A stretch of 49,211 nt of DNA from Acidobacteriota bacterium (GCA_021781495.1 JAJXWS010000016.1:1-49211); one strand, 5' to 3'. Positions 16,247-25,779 are shown, counted from the stretch's first letter. Notes: a model not told the origin generated them from the letters alone. Program-made: numbers and translations.

Positions 16247-18391
16247 ATGCAAGCGGATTCTTCCCCAACTCACGGTGCTTCGAATCAACTGGAACATGCA
16301 GCCTCCTCTTACCTGCGCTCAGCGCGGCATCAGCCAGTGCGGTGGCACGCATGGGGCCCGGAGGCATTTTCTCTGGCGCGGGATGAAAACAAGCCAATCC
16401 TGCTGGACATTGGCGCGGTGTGGTGCCACTGGTGCCATGTGATGGACCGTGAGTCGTATGAAGATCCTGAGATTGCGCGAGTCATCAATGACCACTACAT
16501 CGCCGTCAAGGTGGATCGCGACGAGCGTCCGGATGTGGATACGCGCTACCAGGCGGCGGTGTCCGCTATCAGCGGGCAGGGTGGATGGCCGCTGACCGCA
16601 TTTCTGACGCCGGATGGACGCCCGTACTTTGGCGGCACCTATTTCCCGCGGGACGATCGCTACGGCCGGCCGGGCTTTGGTCGTGTGCTGCTGACCATGG
16701 CGCAGGTGTGGCGTGACCGGCGCGAGGAGGCGCTGGAGTCGGCTGCCAGCGTGATGGCTGCGATTGAACACAACGAAAGCTTCTCGGGCCGGGGAGCCGA
16801 TCTGACGCTTTCGCTGGTCGACAAGATTGCCGGCTCCGCGCTGGCGCAGTTTGACGCGCGCAATGGCGGATTCGGAGCGCAACCCAAGTTTCCCCATCCA
16901 GCGGCGCTGGACTTGCTGCTGGAGCTTGCGCTGCATCGCGGCAACGCGCAGGCCGGCAATGCCTTTCTGGTAACGCTGGAGAAGATGGCCAAAGGCGGCG
17001 TTTACGACCAGCTTGCCGGAGGCTTCCATCGCTACAGCGTGGATGAACGCTGGGTGGTGCCGCACTTTGAGAAGATGCTCTACGACAATACGGAACTGCT
17101 GCGCACCTATGTGCACGGGTTCCAGAGTTTTGTGCGCGAGGACCTTCGCCAGACGGCACGCGAGATTGTGGCATGGTTTGATGCAACGATGACGGATCGC
17201 GAGCGAGGCGGATTCTTCGCCTCGCAGGATGCCGATATCAATCTTGAGGATGACGGCGATTACTTTACCTGGACGCAGGCAGAGGCCCGCGCAATTCTGA
17301 GTCCCGCTGAAATGGAAGTCGCCGAGCACTACTGGGATATCGGCGAGCTGGGCGACATGCATCACAACCCCGCGAAGAACGTTCTGCATCGCAAGTACAC
17401 GGTGCAGGAGCTGGCGGAAAGATCCGTGAAGAGCGTGGGCGAGTTGCAGGAACTGATCGCGTCTGCGCAACAGAAGCTGCTGGCTGCGCGCGCGCAGCGT
17501 CCGACGCCGTTTATTGACCGCACGCTGTATACGGGCTGGAATGCGATGGCGGTCTCAGCCTATCTGGAAACGGCTCGTGTGCTGCGGATGGACTCTGCCC
17601 GTGAGTTTGCGCTGCTCACGCTGTCTCGCCTGCTGAGCGAGGCGTGGGACGGAGATGCGCTGCTGCATCATGTGATTGCGTACCACGATGGCGCGGCTCC
17701 AGCGCAGAAGATTCCCGGCACGCTGGACGATTATGCATTCACGATTCATGCCTGCGTTGAGGCGTGGATCGCCACCGGAGAGATGCGCTTCTACACGGCT
17801 GCCGTCAAGCTGGCCGATGCCATGATTGCCCGCTTTTATGATCGCGTTGCCGGCGCTTTTTATGACACGGCCGCGCCTGCGGAGGGCGCGCTGCCGCTGG
17901 GCGCTCTTGCGGCGCGGCGCAAGCCGCTGCAGGATGCGCCAACGCCTGCCGGAAATCCAACTGCCGCTGCTGCATTGTTGCGCCTGGAGACTCTGAGCGA
18001 CCGCGAAGAGTATCGCGAGATTGCCGAGGATACTCTTGGATCCTTTGCCGGCATTGTGGAGCACTTTGGGCTGTATGCCGGCAGCTATGGCCTGGCGCTG
18101 GAGCGTCTGCTGCTGGACCCCATGCAGATCGTGGTGGTGGGCACAGGCGCGGCTGCGGACCGTCTTGAGGCAACGGCGGTTGCCGGATTCGCCGTGAACA
18201 AGACGGTCATCCGGCTTGCGCCGTCGCAACTGGTTGAGGACGGCCTGCCTCCGGCGCTGGCGAAGATGCTGTTGCAGATGCCGGCTCCGGCCGGCGCGGA
18301 GGCATGGGCCGTGGCCTGCCTTGGCCGGACCTGCCTGCCCCCGATTACGGACGCAGAAGCGCTGCTTCGGGCAATCGAGAAAGGCGCCTGA
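16247..18391 (+). CDS. DUF255 thioredoxin-domain protein (YyaL/SPATA20-like)
   Basis: A 714-residue protein of the widely conserved YyaL / spermatogenesis-associated-20 family. The N-terminal thioredoxin-like domain carries C60-H-W-C63 in AVWCHWCHVMDRESYED, followed by DRDERPDVD and GQGGWPLTAFLTPDGRPYFGGTYFP. The remainder is an (alpha/alpha)6 glycosidase-like toroid, with GGGFHRY-type blocks such as VYDQLAGGFHRYSVDERW and FFASQDADI. Molecular function is not established for the family. The ATG at 16247 is preferred because a -10-like hexamer lies 6 nt upstream; longer in-frame extensions overlap the upstream gene and terminator. It converges with the mscS gene 16 nt downstream. Confidence 0.9.
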   Translation: MQADSSPTHGASNQLEHAASSYLRSARHQPVRWHAWGPEAFSLARDENKPILLDIGAVWCHWCHVMDRESYEDPEIARVINDHYIAVKVDRDERPDVDTRYQAAVSAISGQGGWPLTAFLTPDGRPYFGGTYFPRDDRYGRPGFGRVLLTMAQVWRDRREEALESAASVMAAIEHNESFSGRGADLTLSLVDKIAGSALAQFDARNGGFGAQPKFPHPAALDLLLELALHRGNAQAGNAFLVTLEKMAKGGVYDQLAGGFHRYSVDERWVVPHFEKMLYDNTELLRTYVHGFQSFVREDLRQTAREIVAWFDATMTDRERGGFFASQDADINLEDDGDYFTWTQAEARAILSPAEMEVAEHYWDIGELGDMHHNPAKNVLHRKYTVQELAERSVKSVGELQELIASAQQKLLAARAQRPTPFIDRTLYTGWNAMAVSAYLETARVLRMDSAREFALLTLSRLLSEAWDGDALLHHVIAYHDGAAPAQKIPGTLDDYAFTIHACVEAWIATGEMRFYTAAVKLADAMIARFYDRVAGAFYDTAAPAEGALPLGALAARRKPLQDAPTPAGNPTAAAALLRLETLSDREEYREIAEDTLGSFAGIVEHFGLYAGSYGLALERLLLDPMQIVVVGTGAAADRLEATAVAGFAVNKTVIRLAPSQLVEDGLPPALAKMLLQMPAPAGAEAWAVACLGRTCLPPITDAEALLRAIEKGA

Positions 18392-18407
18392 GGACTGTCT
18401 TATTCGC

Positions 18408-19409
18408 TTATTCGCCGCTGAAGGGATTGGTCTCTGGCGGACGAATGGCTGTCGGATCGATTTCCTTCTGTCCGCCGTTCGTCGGCCTTTTGCGGATGCC
18501 CGTTGCCGTGTCCGCAATCCAGTTGAAGACGCGGTAGGGATCGCCGGGCAGAAGTTGGCGTTCCTCCAGTGCCAGGCGGACGCGGCGCCGGAACTCGCGC
18601 ACCGGAGCGTACTGTTTGGTGGCGCGCGTCTTGAAGATGACGGGGAAGATCATCTCCGATCCCTTGACGGCTTCCACGCCTAGGATTTGAGGGTCGGCGA
18701 CGAACAGGTTGCGGAACTCCTCCTGGTTGCGGATGTCGGCCGCGATCCCTTTGAGCAGTTCCAGCACCGCGTCCGGATTGGCGGAGTAGTCCACGCTGAC
18801 GTTGATGGTGGCGATGGAGTAGTCGATGCTCTGGTTGGCGACGGTGGAGATCTGTGAGTTGGGAATGATGTACAGGGTGCCGTCGGTATCGCGGACAGTG
18901 GTCTTGCGCAGTGTCATTCCCTCCACCACGCCCGACACGCCGGCCAGCTTGACCGTATCTCCCACATTGAACTGATCTTCGATCAGGATCAGCATGCCAT
19001 TCAGCATATCGCGCACGATGTTCTGCGCAGCCAGACCGATGGCCACGCCGGCGATGCCCGCCGATGCCAGCAGCGGAGCCAGGTCAACGCCCACGGCGTC
19101 AAGGAACTGCAGGCTGACGATGGCGGAGATGATGGCAATGCCTGTGGTCCGGATGACTCCGGCCAGCGTCTTGACCTGCGCCACCCGGTTCTGCCCCGCG
19201 GCATGCTGCTCGGCGATGTGGATCATCCGGGCCGTGATCATGCGCAGCAAGCGATTGAGTACAAAAGCGATGATGGCCACCACGATCAGGTGAGGCAGCT
19301 TGACGTGGAGGAACTCCTGGGTATCGTCAACCCACTCATCGAGCACCTTGCCCAGGAATCGGCCTTGGGCAAAGATGCCTGTTCCTGCCGCAAAAAGAAA
19401 CGGAATCAT
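18408..19409 (-). CDS. MscS-family mechanosensitive channel
   Basis: A 333-residue small-conductance mechanosensitive channel that releases osmolytes during hypo-osmotic shock. Three hydrophobic helices precede the family signature: the pore-lining TM3 region LLASAGIAGVAIGLAAQNIVRDM, then the beta domain FNVGDTVKLAGVSGVVEGMTLRKTTVRDTDGTLYIIPNS, a strong MscS match. The C-terminal alpha/beta domain extends to about residue 290, then a charged tail. The start is ATG 19409, preceded by AGGAGA with good spacing, rather than an in-frame extension of 39 residues. A TATAGA box further upstream could be its -10. Confidence 0.93.
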   Translation of the reverse strand: MIPFLFAAGTGIFAQGRFLGKVLDEWVDDTQEFLHVKLPHLIVVAIIAFVLNRLLRMITARMIHIAEQHAAGQNRVAQVKTLAGVIRTTGIAIISAIVSLQFLDAVGVDLAPLLASAGIAGVAIGLAAQNIVRDMLNGMLILIEDQFNVGDTVKLAGVSGVVEGMTLRKTTVRDTDGTLYIIPNSQISTVANQSIDYSIATINVSVDYSANPDAVLELLKGIAADIRNQEEFRNLFVADPQILGVEAVKGSEMIFPVIFKTRATKQYAPVREFRRRVRLALEERQLLPGDPYRVFNWIADTATGIRKRPTNGGQKEIDPTAIRPPETNPFSGE

Positions 19410-19632
19410 ACCAACTCTCCTCTTTCTATCTATACTGTGCGCAGCAAGAAGGAAGCTGTGCCGGATCGTGTTCCGATTCAAGATTAGCGCGTGGAGAGAG
19501 TGGGTAGGCGGGTTGCTGTCCGGCACTCCTCATCGGCGCATCCGCGAATCGGCGCCGGTGCGGGCCAAAGCATAGCGCTCGTGGAAGATGGTGCCGTGGC
19601 GCAGGGAATGGGCGCGGCGCCTCGAGGTGGTT

Positions 19633-20079
19633 ATGCAGCGTATGGCAAGGCGGAAGCCACAGAGCGGCAAGCCTACTCAAACTGCGGGCGGGCAGAGGCT
19701 CCGAATGCTGATGTTTGCCGGGCTGCCCAGCCTGCTGGCGATAGCTCTTGTGGCAGGCTACATGCGCGGCGATGCGGTGGTCGCGGCCACGCAGGCGGAG
19801 GTTGCAGGGCGGGCTACTGCGCCTCAGGCCTCTCCAGTGGCGACGGCGGCGCACGCCACAAACGGCGCGGAAACAGGGCATACGGCGCAACCGGGGAGCA
19901 AGCCGGAGGCGAAGATGGACAGCGAAAAGCTGCTTGCCCTGGCGGTGGCCTTAAAGGCCGAAGTGGATAAGACGAACAAGGACATGTTGTCCGTCTCAGT
20001 GGTGCGAAAAGCGCAGGAGATCGAGAAGCTGGCGCGAGCTGTACGGGAGAGATCAAAGTACAGCGGTGGGCCGGGCTAG
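19633..20079 (+). CDS. Membrane-anchored protein of unknown function, tandem copy 1
   Basis: A 148-residue protein with a basic N-terminus, one transmembrane segment (LMFAGLPSLLAIALVAGYM), a Thr/Ala/Gln-rich linker of about 50 residues and a C-terminal helical segment, DSEKLLALAVALKAEVDKTN ... RKAQEIEKLARAVRERS. The charged heptad-like pattern suggests a coiled coil or helical hairpin in the periplasm. The start at ATG 19633 follows GAGG; an upstream in-frame ATG at 19588 is possible. The C-terminal helix is clearly related to that of the next gene, so the two arose by duplication. I recognise no named family. Confidence 0.7.
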   Translation: MQRMARRKPQSGKPTQTAGGQRLRMLMFAGLPSLLAIALVAGYMRGDAVVAATQAEVAGRATAPQASPVATAAHATNGAETGHTAQPGSKPEAKMDSEKLLALAVALKAEVDKTNKDMLSVSVVRKAQEIEKLARAVRERSKYSGGPG

Positions 20080-20129
20080 CAGGGTTGTGGAGTGGGCATC
20101 CGGCAGCAGGTTCTTCGGGGTCGTTCAAT

Positions 20130-20597
20130 ATGTATTTGGTGCAAAACAGGCGGCAGCGGGCAGAAGGGGCTTTCTCTTACCGTATTGGGATGCGCGTGGG
20201 AACGTGGCTCGCGGGAGTGCTTCTGCTGCTGGCCTTTACCGGCGCACGAGGGGTACCGGAACCGGGTCCACAGATCGTGCAGAAAACATCTCCGCAGAGG
20301 CCCCAATCGCCTTTTGATGACGATGTGGACCACAATCCGGCATTCAGTCACAAGCAGTTGCGCGCCATGAATGCGGAACGGCAGAAGGATCTGGTTGCCG
20401 ATACGAACCGGTTGCTCAAGCTCGCAAAGGAGTTGAATGCCGAACTGGAGGCGGCCGGCTCTGAGACGCTGACCCCGGACCAGATACGCAAAGTGGCTCG
20501 CATTGAGAAGCTGGCACGCAGCGTCCGAGAGAAGATGATTCTGACGGTTGGCGGAGGCAGTCCGTTCCGTGGCATGTTTACCGAACCGACGGAGTGA
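20130..20597 (+). CDS. Membrane-anchored protein of unknown function, tandem copy 2
   Basis: A 155-residue paralogue of the preceding protein. It has a hydrophobic N-terminal segment (MRVGTWLAGVLLLLAFTGARG, either a signal peptide or an anchor after about 20 residues), a Pro/Gln/Asp-rich linker, then the shared helical region LVADTNRLLKLAKELNAEL ... DQIRKVARIEKLARSVREKM. Identical or similar positions with copy 1 include LL-x-LA, AE, RK, IEKLAR and VRE. The start is uncertain: ATG 20130, ATG 20190 (directly at the hydrophobic core) or an earlier one. Probably co-transcribed with copy 1. Function unknown. Confidence 0.7.
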   Translation: MYLVQNRRQRAEGAFSYRIGMRVGTWLAGVLLLLAFTGARGVPEPGPQIVQKTSPQRPQSPFDDDVDHNPAFSHKQLRAMNAERQKDLVADTNRLLKLAKELNAELEAAGSETLTPDQIRKVARIEKLARSVREKMILTVGGGSPFRGMFTEPTE

Positions 20598-20660
20598 AAA
20601 TCAGGCTTGCAGTCGAGAGACCTGAGAAGAGAGGATGGCAATGTCCCGGGGAAAGGTTGT

Positions 20661-20666
20661 TACAAT
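20661..20666 (+). promoter_or_regulatory. -10 element upstream of fused E1 gene
   Basis: TACAAT is followed after 5 nt by an ATG (20672) that opens a four-codon ORF (MVLQ, stop 20684-20686). The real gene start is 28 nt further on and has its own Shine-Dalgarno. Confidence 0.4.
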
Positions 20667-20713
20667 CAGGGATGGTTTTGCAGTAGTAGAACCTGAAATC
20701 TGGAGTAACGGAA

Positions 20714-22909
20714 ATGGGACTTGCGGTTTCCAGCGCACGGGCGCCACAGGCGTTTAGCAACGAAGGCAGCCTGACTCCGCAGCAGTTAATCGAGATCTAC
20801 AGGCTGATGTATCTATCGCGCCAGGTAGACGATCGCGAGATACTTCTCAAGCGCCAGCAAAAGATCTTTTTCCAGATTTCAGCCGCCGGGCATGAAGCCC
20901 TGCAGGTGGGCGCCGCGCTGGCGTTGCGGCCCGGTCATGACTGGTTCTTCCCTTACTATCGCGACCGTGCGCTTTGCCTGGCGCTGGGTGTTTCCCCGCA
21001 TGACATGTTTTTGCAGGCTGTAGGGGCTGCGACGGATCCGGCCAGCGGTGGACGGCAGATGCCCACCCACTGGAGCAGCCGGGCACTGCACATTGTCAGC
21101 ACTTCCTCCTCGACCACCACGCAGGTGCTGCATGCCGTGGGCTGTTCGGAGGCCGGGCGCTACTTCAGCCGGCATCCGGAGGCGAGCGCAAAGAACGCCG
21201 GCGACTATCGCGCCTTTCATGATGTGGAGTTCCACGGGGACGAGGTCGTTTTTACCGCCCTGGGCGAAGGGTCAACTTCGCAGGGCGAGTTCTGGGAGGC
21301 GATCAATACCGCCTCCAACAAGAAGCTGCCGGTCATCTTCTGCGTGGAAGACAACGGCTATGCCATCAGCGTGCCGGTGGAAGTGAATACGCCGGGCGGC
21401 AATATCTCCAAGCTGGTGGCCAATTTCCCGAACTTCCATTTTGTTGAGGTGGATGGCACGAACCCTGAGGCGTGTCTGCGCGCCTTTCAGAATGCGGCCA
21501 GGCACTGCCGCGCCGGTCATGGTCCGGCGTTTGTGCACGGGCATGTCATTCGGCCCTACTCCCACTCTCTCTCGGATGACGACAAGCTTTATCGGTCTGC
21601 CGCTGAACGCGAGGCCGATGCGCTGCGCGACCCCATTACCAAGATGCAGATGCGGCTGTTGCGCGAGGGCATTCTGACCGCGGAACAGATCAACGAACTG
21701 GAGCAGGCGGTGGACCGGGAGGTGGCTGAGGCCGCCGAACGCGCGCTTGAGGCTCCGCTGCCGGCCGTCTCGGGGATTACGCGCCACGTGTACTCTGAGG
21801 ATCTGAATCCGATCCATGCAGCGTTTGCTACCGAGCAGATTGGCGCAGCGGGTGCGGACAAGCCTGCCGGAGGCAAGGGCAGTGGTCCGCGCACCATGGC
21901 CGATCTCATCAATGCCTGCCTGCATGATGAGATGCGGCACGATCCGCGCATCGTGATCTACGGGGAAGACGTAGCGGACGCCAGTCGTGAGCAGGCCCTG
22001 CAGGAAGTGAAGGGCAAGGGAGGCGTCTTCAAGCTCACGGCCGGATTGCAGACGGAATTTGGCTCGGAGCGTGTCTTCAACTCTCCGCTGGCCGAGGCCA
22101 ACATTGTGGGCCGCGCCATCGGTTACGCCGTGCGCGGCATGAAGCCGGTGGTGGAGATACAGTTCTTCGACTACATCTGGCCCGCCATGCACCAGATCCG
22201 CAACGAGCTTGCGCTGATGCGCTGGCGCTCGAACGGCACCTGGGCCGCTCCGGTGGTGATGCGCGTGCCGATCGGCGGCTACCTTACGGGCGGCTCTATT
22301 TATCACTCGCAGTCGGGCGAAAGCATCTTTACGCATATCCCGGGGCTTCGCGTGGTCTTTCCGTCGAATGCCCTGGACGCGAATGGACTGCTGCGCACGG
22401 CGATACGCTGCGATGACCCGGTGCTGTTTCTGGAGCACAAACGGTTGTATCGCGAGACCTATGGCCGCGCCGCGTATCCGGGACCGGATTTTGCCATACC
22501 GTTCGGCAAGGCCAAGGTGGTGCGGCCGGGTAAGCACATCACGCTCATCACCTACGGGGCCGTGGTGCCGCGCGCCTTGCAGGCCGCGGAGAAAGCGCAT
22601 CACGAGCATGGCATCGATGTGGAGATTCTGGACCTGCGCACGCTGAGTCCCTATGACTGGGAGGCAATTGCCACCTCGGTTCGCAAGACGAGCCGCGTCA
22701 TCATGGCCCACGAGGACATGCTGAGCTGGGGCTATGGAGCGGAGATTGCAGCGCGGATTGGCGACGAGCTGTTCGAGGATCTGGATGCGCCGGTTCGCCG
22801 CGTGGGTTCCATGGATACGTTTGTGGCCTATCAGCCGATTCTGGAAGACGTGATCCTGCCGCAGCCGGACGCCATCCTGAGGGCAATTGTTGATCTGCAC
22901 TCGTACTAG
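20714..22909 (+). CDS. 2-oxo acid dehydrogenase E1, fused alpha and beta subunits
   Basis: A 731-residue thiamine-diphosphate enzyme, the E1 component of a branched-chain 2-oxo acid or pyruvate dehydrogenase complex. Residues about 20-360 match the alpha subunit, including the ThDP/Mg motif [20 protein letters not shown] through [10 protein letters not shown]. Residues about 395-731 match the beta subunit: [33 protein letters not shown], and [20 protein letters not shown] Gly/Lys linker near 380-392 joins them. Such single-chain E1 enzymes occur in Acidobacteriota and Bacteroidota. GGAG at 20702-20705 supports ATG 20714. No E2 or E3 gene is adjacent. The DRxLxLALG and HWSS segments resemble branched-chain E1, but the substrate is not certain. 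Confidence 0.93.
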   Translation: MGLAVSSARAPQAFSNEGSLTPQQLIEIYRLMYLSRQVDDREILLKRQQKIFFQISAAGHEALQVGAALALRPGHDWFFPYYRDRALCLALGVSPHDMFLQAVGAATDPASGGRQMPTHWSSRALHIVSTSSSTTTQVLHAVGCSEAGRYFSRHPEASAKNAGDYRAFHDVEFHGDEVVFTALGEGSTSQGEFWEAINTASNKKLPVIFCVEDNGYAISVPVEVNTPGGNISKLVANFPNFHFVEVDGTNPEACLRAFQNAARHCRAGHGPAFVHGHVIRPYSHSLSDDDKLYRSAAEREADALRDPITKMQMRLLREGILTAEQINELEQAVDREVAEAAERALEAPLPAVSGITRHVYSEDLNPIHAAFATEQIGAAGADKPAGGKGSGPRTMADLINACLHDEMRHDPRIVIYGEDVADASREQALQEVKGKGGVFKLTAGLQTEFGSERVFNSPLAEANIVGRAIGYAVRGMKPVVEIQFFDYIWPAMHQIRNELALMRWRSNGTWAAPVVMRVPIGGYLTGGSIYHSQSGESIFTHIPGLRVVFPSNALDANGLLRTAIRCDDPVLFLEHKRLYRETYGRAAYPGPDFAIPFGKAKVVRPGKHITLITYGAVVPRALQAAEKAHHEHGIDVEILDLRTLSPYDWEAIATSVRKTSRVIMAHEDMLSWGYGAEIAARIGDELFEDLDAPVRRVGSMDTFVAYQPILEDVILPQPDAILRAIVDLHSY

Positions 22910-22937
22910 AGCGATGCTGCGCAAAGGGGCAGCCGGA

Positions 22938-22943
22938 TACAAT
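22938..22943 (+). promoter_or_regulatory. -10 element for a 22-codon leader ORF
   Basis: TACAAT ends 6 nt before the ATG at 22950, the same spacing seen at nuoI, coaBC and cyaY. It lies in the 105-nt gap between the fused E1 gene and the exporter gene. Confidence 0.45.
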
Positions 22944-22949
22944 ACGGGG

Positions 22950-23018
22950 ATGAGGCGGCGTAAAAAGCTCGATGGGGATGCGGGAACCGCTTCGCTGCAG
23001 GTGGTCAGTCCGGCATGA
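22950..23018 (+). CDS. Putative 22-codon leader ORF coupled to the exporter gene
   Basis: An ATG directly 6 nt after a TACAAT box opens a 22-residue frame, MRRRKKLDGDAGTASLQVVS followed by Pro-Ala. Its TGA overlaps the ATG of the ABC exporter as ATGA (23015-23018). The peptide has a strongly basic start and no hydrophobic segment. If the mRNA is leaderless, ribosomes would load on this ORF and re-initiate on the exporter ATG, which has no obvious Shine-Dalgarno. It could also be untranslated leader in which the frame is accidental. Confidence 0.35.
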   Translation: MRRRKKLDGDAGTASLQVVSPA

Positions 23019-24874
23019 CCCGATTTCTTCGCCTCCTCCGATATGGCTTGCCGTACTGGCTGCAGCTGCTGCCGGGTGTGCTTCTGCTGGCGGGTGTAGG
23101 CCTCCTCGACAACTTTCGCACCCTGCTGTTTCAGCCCATCTTTGACAAGGTGCTGGCGCCGAATGCGCCGGATGGCCCCATTACGCTGGGCGTGCCGCAC
23201 TCTCCGTGGCATCTGGATCTGCGTATCGTGGTTCCCCACTTCATGCACAACGCGTGGACGGTGGTGGCATTTGCGTTGGTTATGTCCACGGTCGTCAAGG
23301 GAATCTGCGACTACCTGGGAACCTACCTGGTGAATTACGCGGGCTTCGGCATGGTGACGGACCTGCGGAACCATCTATACGAGACGACGCTCCGACGCTC
23401 CTCCAGCTTCTTTCACAAGCATGCAACCGGCACCATTCTCTCCACGCTGATCAATGATGTAGATCGAGTGCAGACGGCGGTCAGCTCGGTGATTGGGGAG
23501 TTTCTGCAGCAGTTCTTCACCTTCCTCGTTGGACTTGTTATTGTGATTCGCCTGGGAGGCTATCTCAGCTGGGCGCTGCTGCTGTTCATTCCGGTGGTGG
23601 TAACGTCTTCGCGCAAGATTGGCAGGGAAGTGCGCACGCGCACTCGCTCCGGCCAGGACAAGCTCGCCGAGATCCAGAACATCCTGCACGAGACGGTTAC
23701 CGGCAATCGCATTGTGAAGGCCTTCAACACGGAGCTGTGGGAGATTCTGCGGTTTCAAAAGGCGGCAAAGCGCCTGTTTCGCGCCAACCTGCGCAGCGTT
23801 CGCATCCAGTCCATCAGCTCGCCGCTCATGGATACGATCGGCGCGATCGCCATTGCGCTGCTGCTCTTGATTGGCCGCAATGAAATTCAGCATGGCCGCA
23901 TGACGATCGGCGCATTTGGCGCCTTCATCATTGTGCTCTTCAAGCTGTACGACCCGGTGCGCAAGTTTGCCTACTTCTACAACAGCTTCCAGCAGGCCAT
24001 GGGCGCGTCGGCTTCCATCTTCGGTTTCTTTGACGTGAAGGATGACGTGAAGGAGTGCCAGCATGCGAAGTCGCTGAAGGGCTTCTCCAAGTCGATTCAC
24101 TTTGAGGATGTGGGGTTCTTCTACTCGACGGAAGAGGGGGAGCACCAGATTCTGCATAACGTGGACCTGGAGGTGCGCGCGGGAGAGGTGCTGGCACTGG
24201 TGGGTCCAAGCGGAGCGGGCAAGTCCACGCTCGTGAACTTGATTCCGCGTTTCTTCGATGTGACTTCCGGCCGCATCCTGATTGATGGGCATGACCTGCG
24301 CGACCTGACGCTTTCCTCGCTTCGCCGCGAGGTGGCGCAGGTTACGCAGGAGACCATCCTGTTTAACGATACGGTGCGCAACAACATTGCCTATGGCCAG
24401 CCCGATATGCACAGTCATCTGGTGGAGCAGGCCGCGCGGAATGCTCTTGCGCATGACTTTATTCTGCGTATGCCGCAGGGTTACGACACCGTGATTGGCG
24501 AGAAGGGATTCCGGCTTTCGGGCGGCGAGCGTCAGCGCATTGCGATTGCCCGCGCCATCCTGAAGAACGCACCTATTCTCATCCTGGATGAAGCGACGTC
24601 GGCGCTGGATGCAGAGAGCGAATCGCTTGTGCAGGCTGCGCTGGCTAACCTGATGCAGGGACGCACGGTGCTGGTGATTGCGCACAGGCTGGGCACGGTG
24701 CGCCGGGCCAATCGTATTGCGGTGCTTGAGGGTGGACGCATTACGGCTGTGGGCCCGCACGAGGAGCTTTTGAACATTTCGCCCACCTACCAGAGGCTTT
24801 ACCAGTTGCAGTTTATGGATGTACCCGAGAACGGAACGCTGGAGCCGATGGCTTTCGGCGATGTAAAGGAATAG
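23015..24874 (+). CDS. ABC exporter, MsbA-like (permease-ATPase fusion)
   Basis: A 619-residue half-transporter. Residues about 10-340 are a six-helix type-I exporter membrane domain with the coupling-type segment DLRNHLYETTLRRSSSFFHKHATG. Residues about 360-600 are the ATPase: Walker A GPSGAGKST (397-405), signature LSGGERQR (501-508), Walker B ILILDEATSALD (about 520-531), and the H-loop His in VIAHRLGTV. The overall match is to MsbA/lipid A-core flippases and related subfamily B exporters. In a diderm with lipid A genes elsewhere in the window, lipid A or lipid export is likely but not proven. The ATG at 23015 overlaps a tiny upstream ORF. yicC follows 5 nt downstream. Confidence 0.9.
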   Translation: MTRFLRLLRYGLPYWLQLLPGVLLLAGVGLLDNFRTLLFQPIFDKVLAPNAPDGPITLGVPHSPWHLDLRIVVPHFMHNAWTVVAFALVMSTVVKGICDYLGTYLVNYAGFGMVTDLRNHLYETTLRRSSSFFHKHATGTILSTLINDVDRVQTAVSSVIGEFLQQFFTFLVGLVIVIRLGGYLSWALLLFIPVVVTSSRKIGREVRTRTRSGQDKLAEIQNILHETVTGNRIVKAFNTELWEILRFQKAAKRLFRANLRSVRIQSISSPLMDTIGAIAIALLLLIGRNEIQHGRMTIGAFGAFIIVLFKLYDPVRKFAYFYNSFQQAMGASASIFGFFDVKDDVKECQHAKSLKGFSKSIHFEDVGFFYSTEEGEHQILHNVDLEVRAGEVLALVGPSGAGKSTLVNLIPRFFDVTSGRILIDGHDLRDLTLSSLRREVAQVTQETILFNDTVRNNIAYGQPDMHSHLVEQAARNALAHDFILRMPQGYDTVIGEKGFRLSGGERQRIAIARAILKNAPILILDEATSALDAESESLVQAALANLMQGRTVLVIAHRLGTVRRANRIAVLEGGRITAVGPHEELLNISPTYQRLYQLQFMDVPENGTLEPMAFGDVKE

Positions 24875-24879
24875 CCGGC

Positions 24880-25779
24880 ATGCCGATTTATTCAATGACG
24901 GGCTTTGCCCGCGCTCAAGTTCGCGTTCACGATCAACTGACGTACACGCTGAGCCTGAAGAGCGTAAACCATCGTTTTCTTGATCTGCAGCTGCGCCTGC
25001 CGGGCGGGCTGGACGCGCTGGAGATGGATCTGCGGCGGATGCTGAAAGAGAGCCTGGTGCGCGGTCATGTGGAACTGATGCTCTCAGTGGATCGCTCGCA
25101 GCAGCAGAAGGCGGGCTACAACCGCGATCTTGTGTCGACGTATCTGGGTGCGTTTCAGACGGCGCGCGAAGAATTTGGCCTGGCGGGAGAGCCGGATCTG
25201 AATGCAGTGCTGCGGATGCCGGCTGCGCTACAGAGTGAGAATTACAGCAACAGCGACGAGGATCTTGCGGCTCTGGCGGAGAGCGTGAAAGCAAAGATCG
25301 GGCCGTTGCTGGAAGATCTGAAAGGAATGCGCGCGCGCGAGGGCGAATCGCTGGAAGCCATTCTCCATGCTTCGCTCGACCGGCTGGCGGAAGCGGTGCA
25401 GGGTGTGTCGGAATCGCGGCCTGAAGTCGAGGCGCGTTACCAGGAGCGCTTGACGCAACGGCTTGTGGCCGCCACCGGCAATGAATTCAATCGGCAGCGG
25501 CTGCTGGAAGAAGTGGCCGTCCTGGTGGATCGCAGCGATATTGCAGAAGAGCTGGCGCGGATGACGACGCACATCGGGCATTTTCGCGAACTGCTGGCTG
25601 CGGGCGGCGAGGTGGGCAAGAAGCTGGATTTTCTGTTGCAGGAGATGAACCGCGAAGCCAACACGCTGCTCTCCAAGACAGGCGGCGTCGGCGGCAAGGG
25701 CACACGCATTACCGAGCTTGGGCTGGCGATGAAAGCGGAAATTGAAAAGGCTCGTGAGCAGGTCCAGAACGTGGAGTAG
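24880..25779 (+). CDS. yicC: YicC-family endoribonuclease
   Basis: A 299-residue YicC protein; E. coli YicC is an RNA-cleaving enzyme that can act on small RNAs. The N-terminal YicC domain begins PIYSMTGFARAQV and includes LSLKSVNHRFLDLQLRLP, both signatures. The C-terminal DUF1732 domain includes RQRLLEEVAVLVDRSDIAEEL, LDFLLQEMNREANTLLSKTG and the end MKAEIEKAREQVQNVE. Length is normal. AAGGA in the end of the exporter gene is the Shine-Dalgarno. The order yicC-gmk-rpoZ-coaBC is a conserved arrangement in many bacteria, so an operon through rpoZ is likely. Confidence 0.95.
   Translation: MPIYSMTGFARAQVRVHDQLTYTLSLKSVNHRFLDLQLRLPGGLDALEMDLRRMLKESLVRGHVELMLSVDRSQQQKAGYNRDLVSTYLGAFQTAREEFGLAGEPDLNAVLRMPAALQSENYSNSDEDLAALAESVKAKIGPLLEDLKGMRAREGESLEAILHASLDRLAEAVQGVSESRPEVEARYQERLTQRLVAATGNEFNRQRLLEEVAVLVDRSDIAEELARMTTHIGHFRELLAAGGEVGKKLDFLLQEMNREANTLLSKTGGVGGKGTRITELGLAMKAEIEKAREQVQNVE

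Noticed and set aside
21272-23374. Long minus-strand open frame of about 700 codons
   Set aside because: It lies opposite the fused E1 and exporter genes, shows no domain, and is rich in Arg/His typical of a GC-rich shadow frame.
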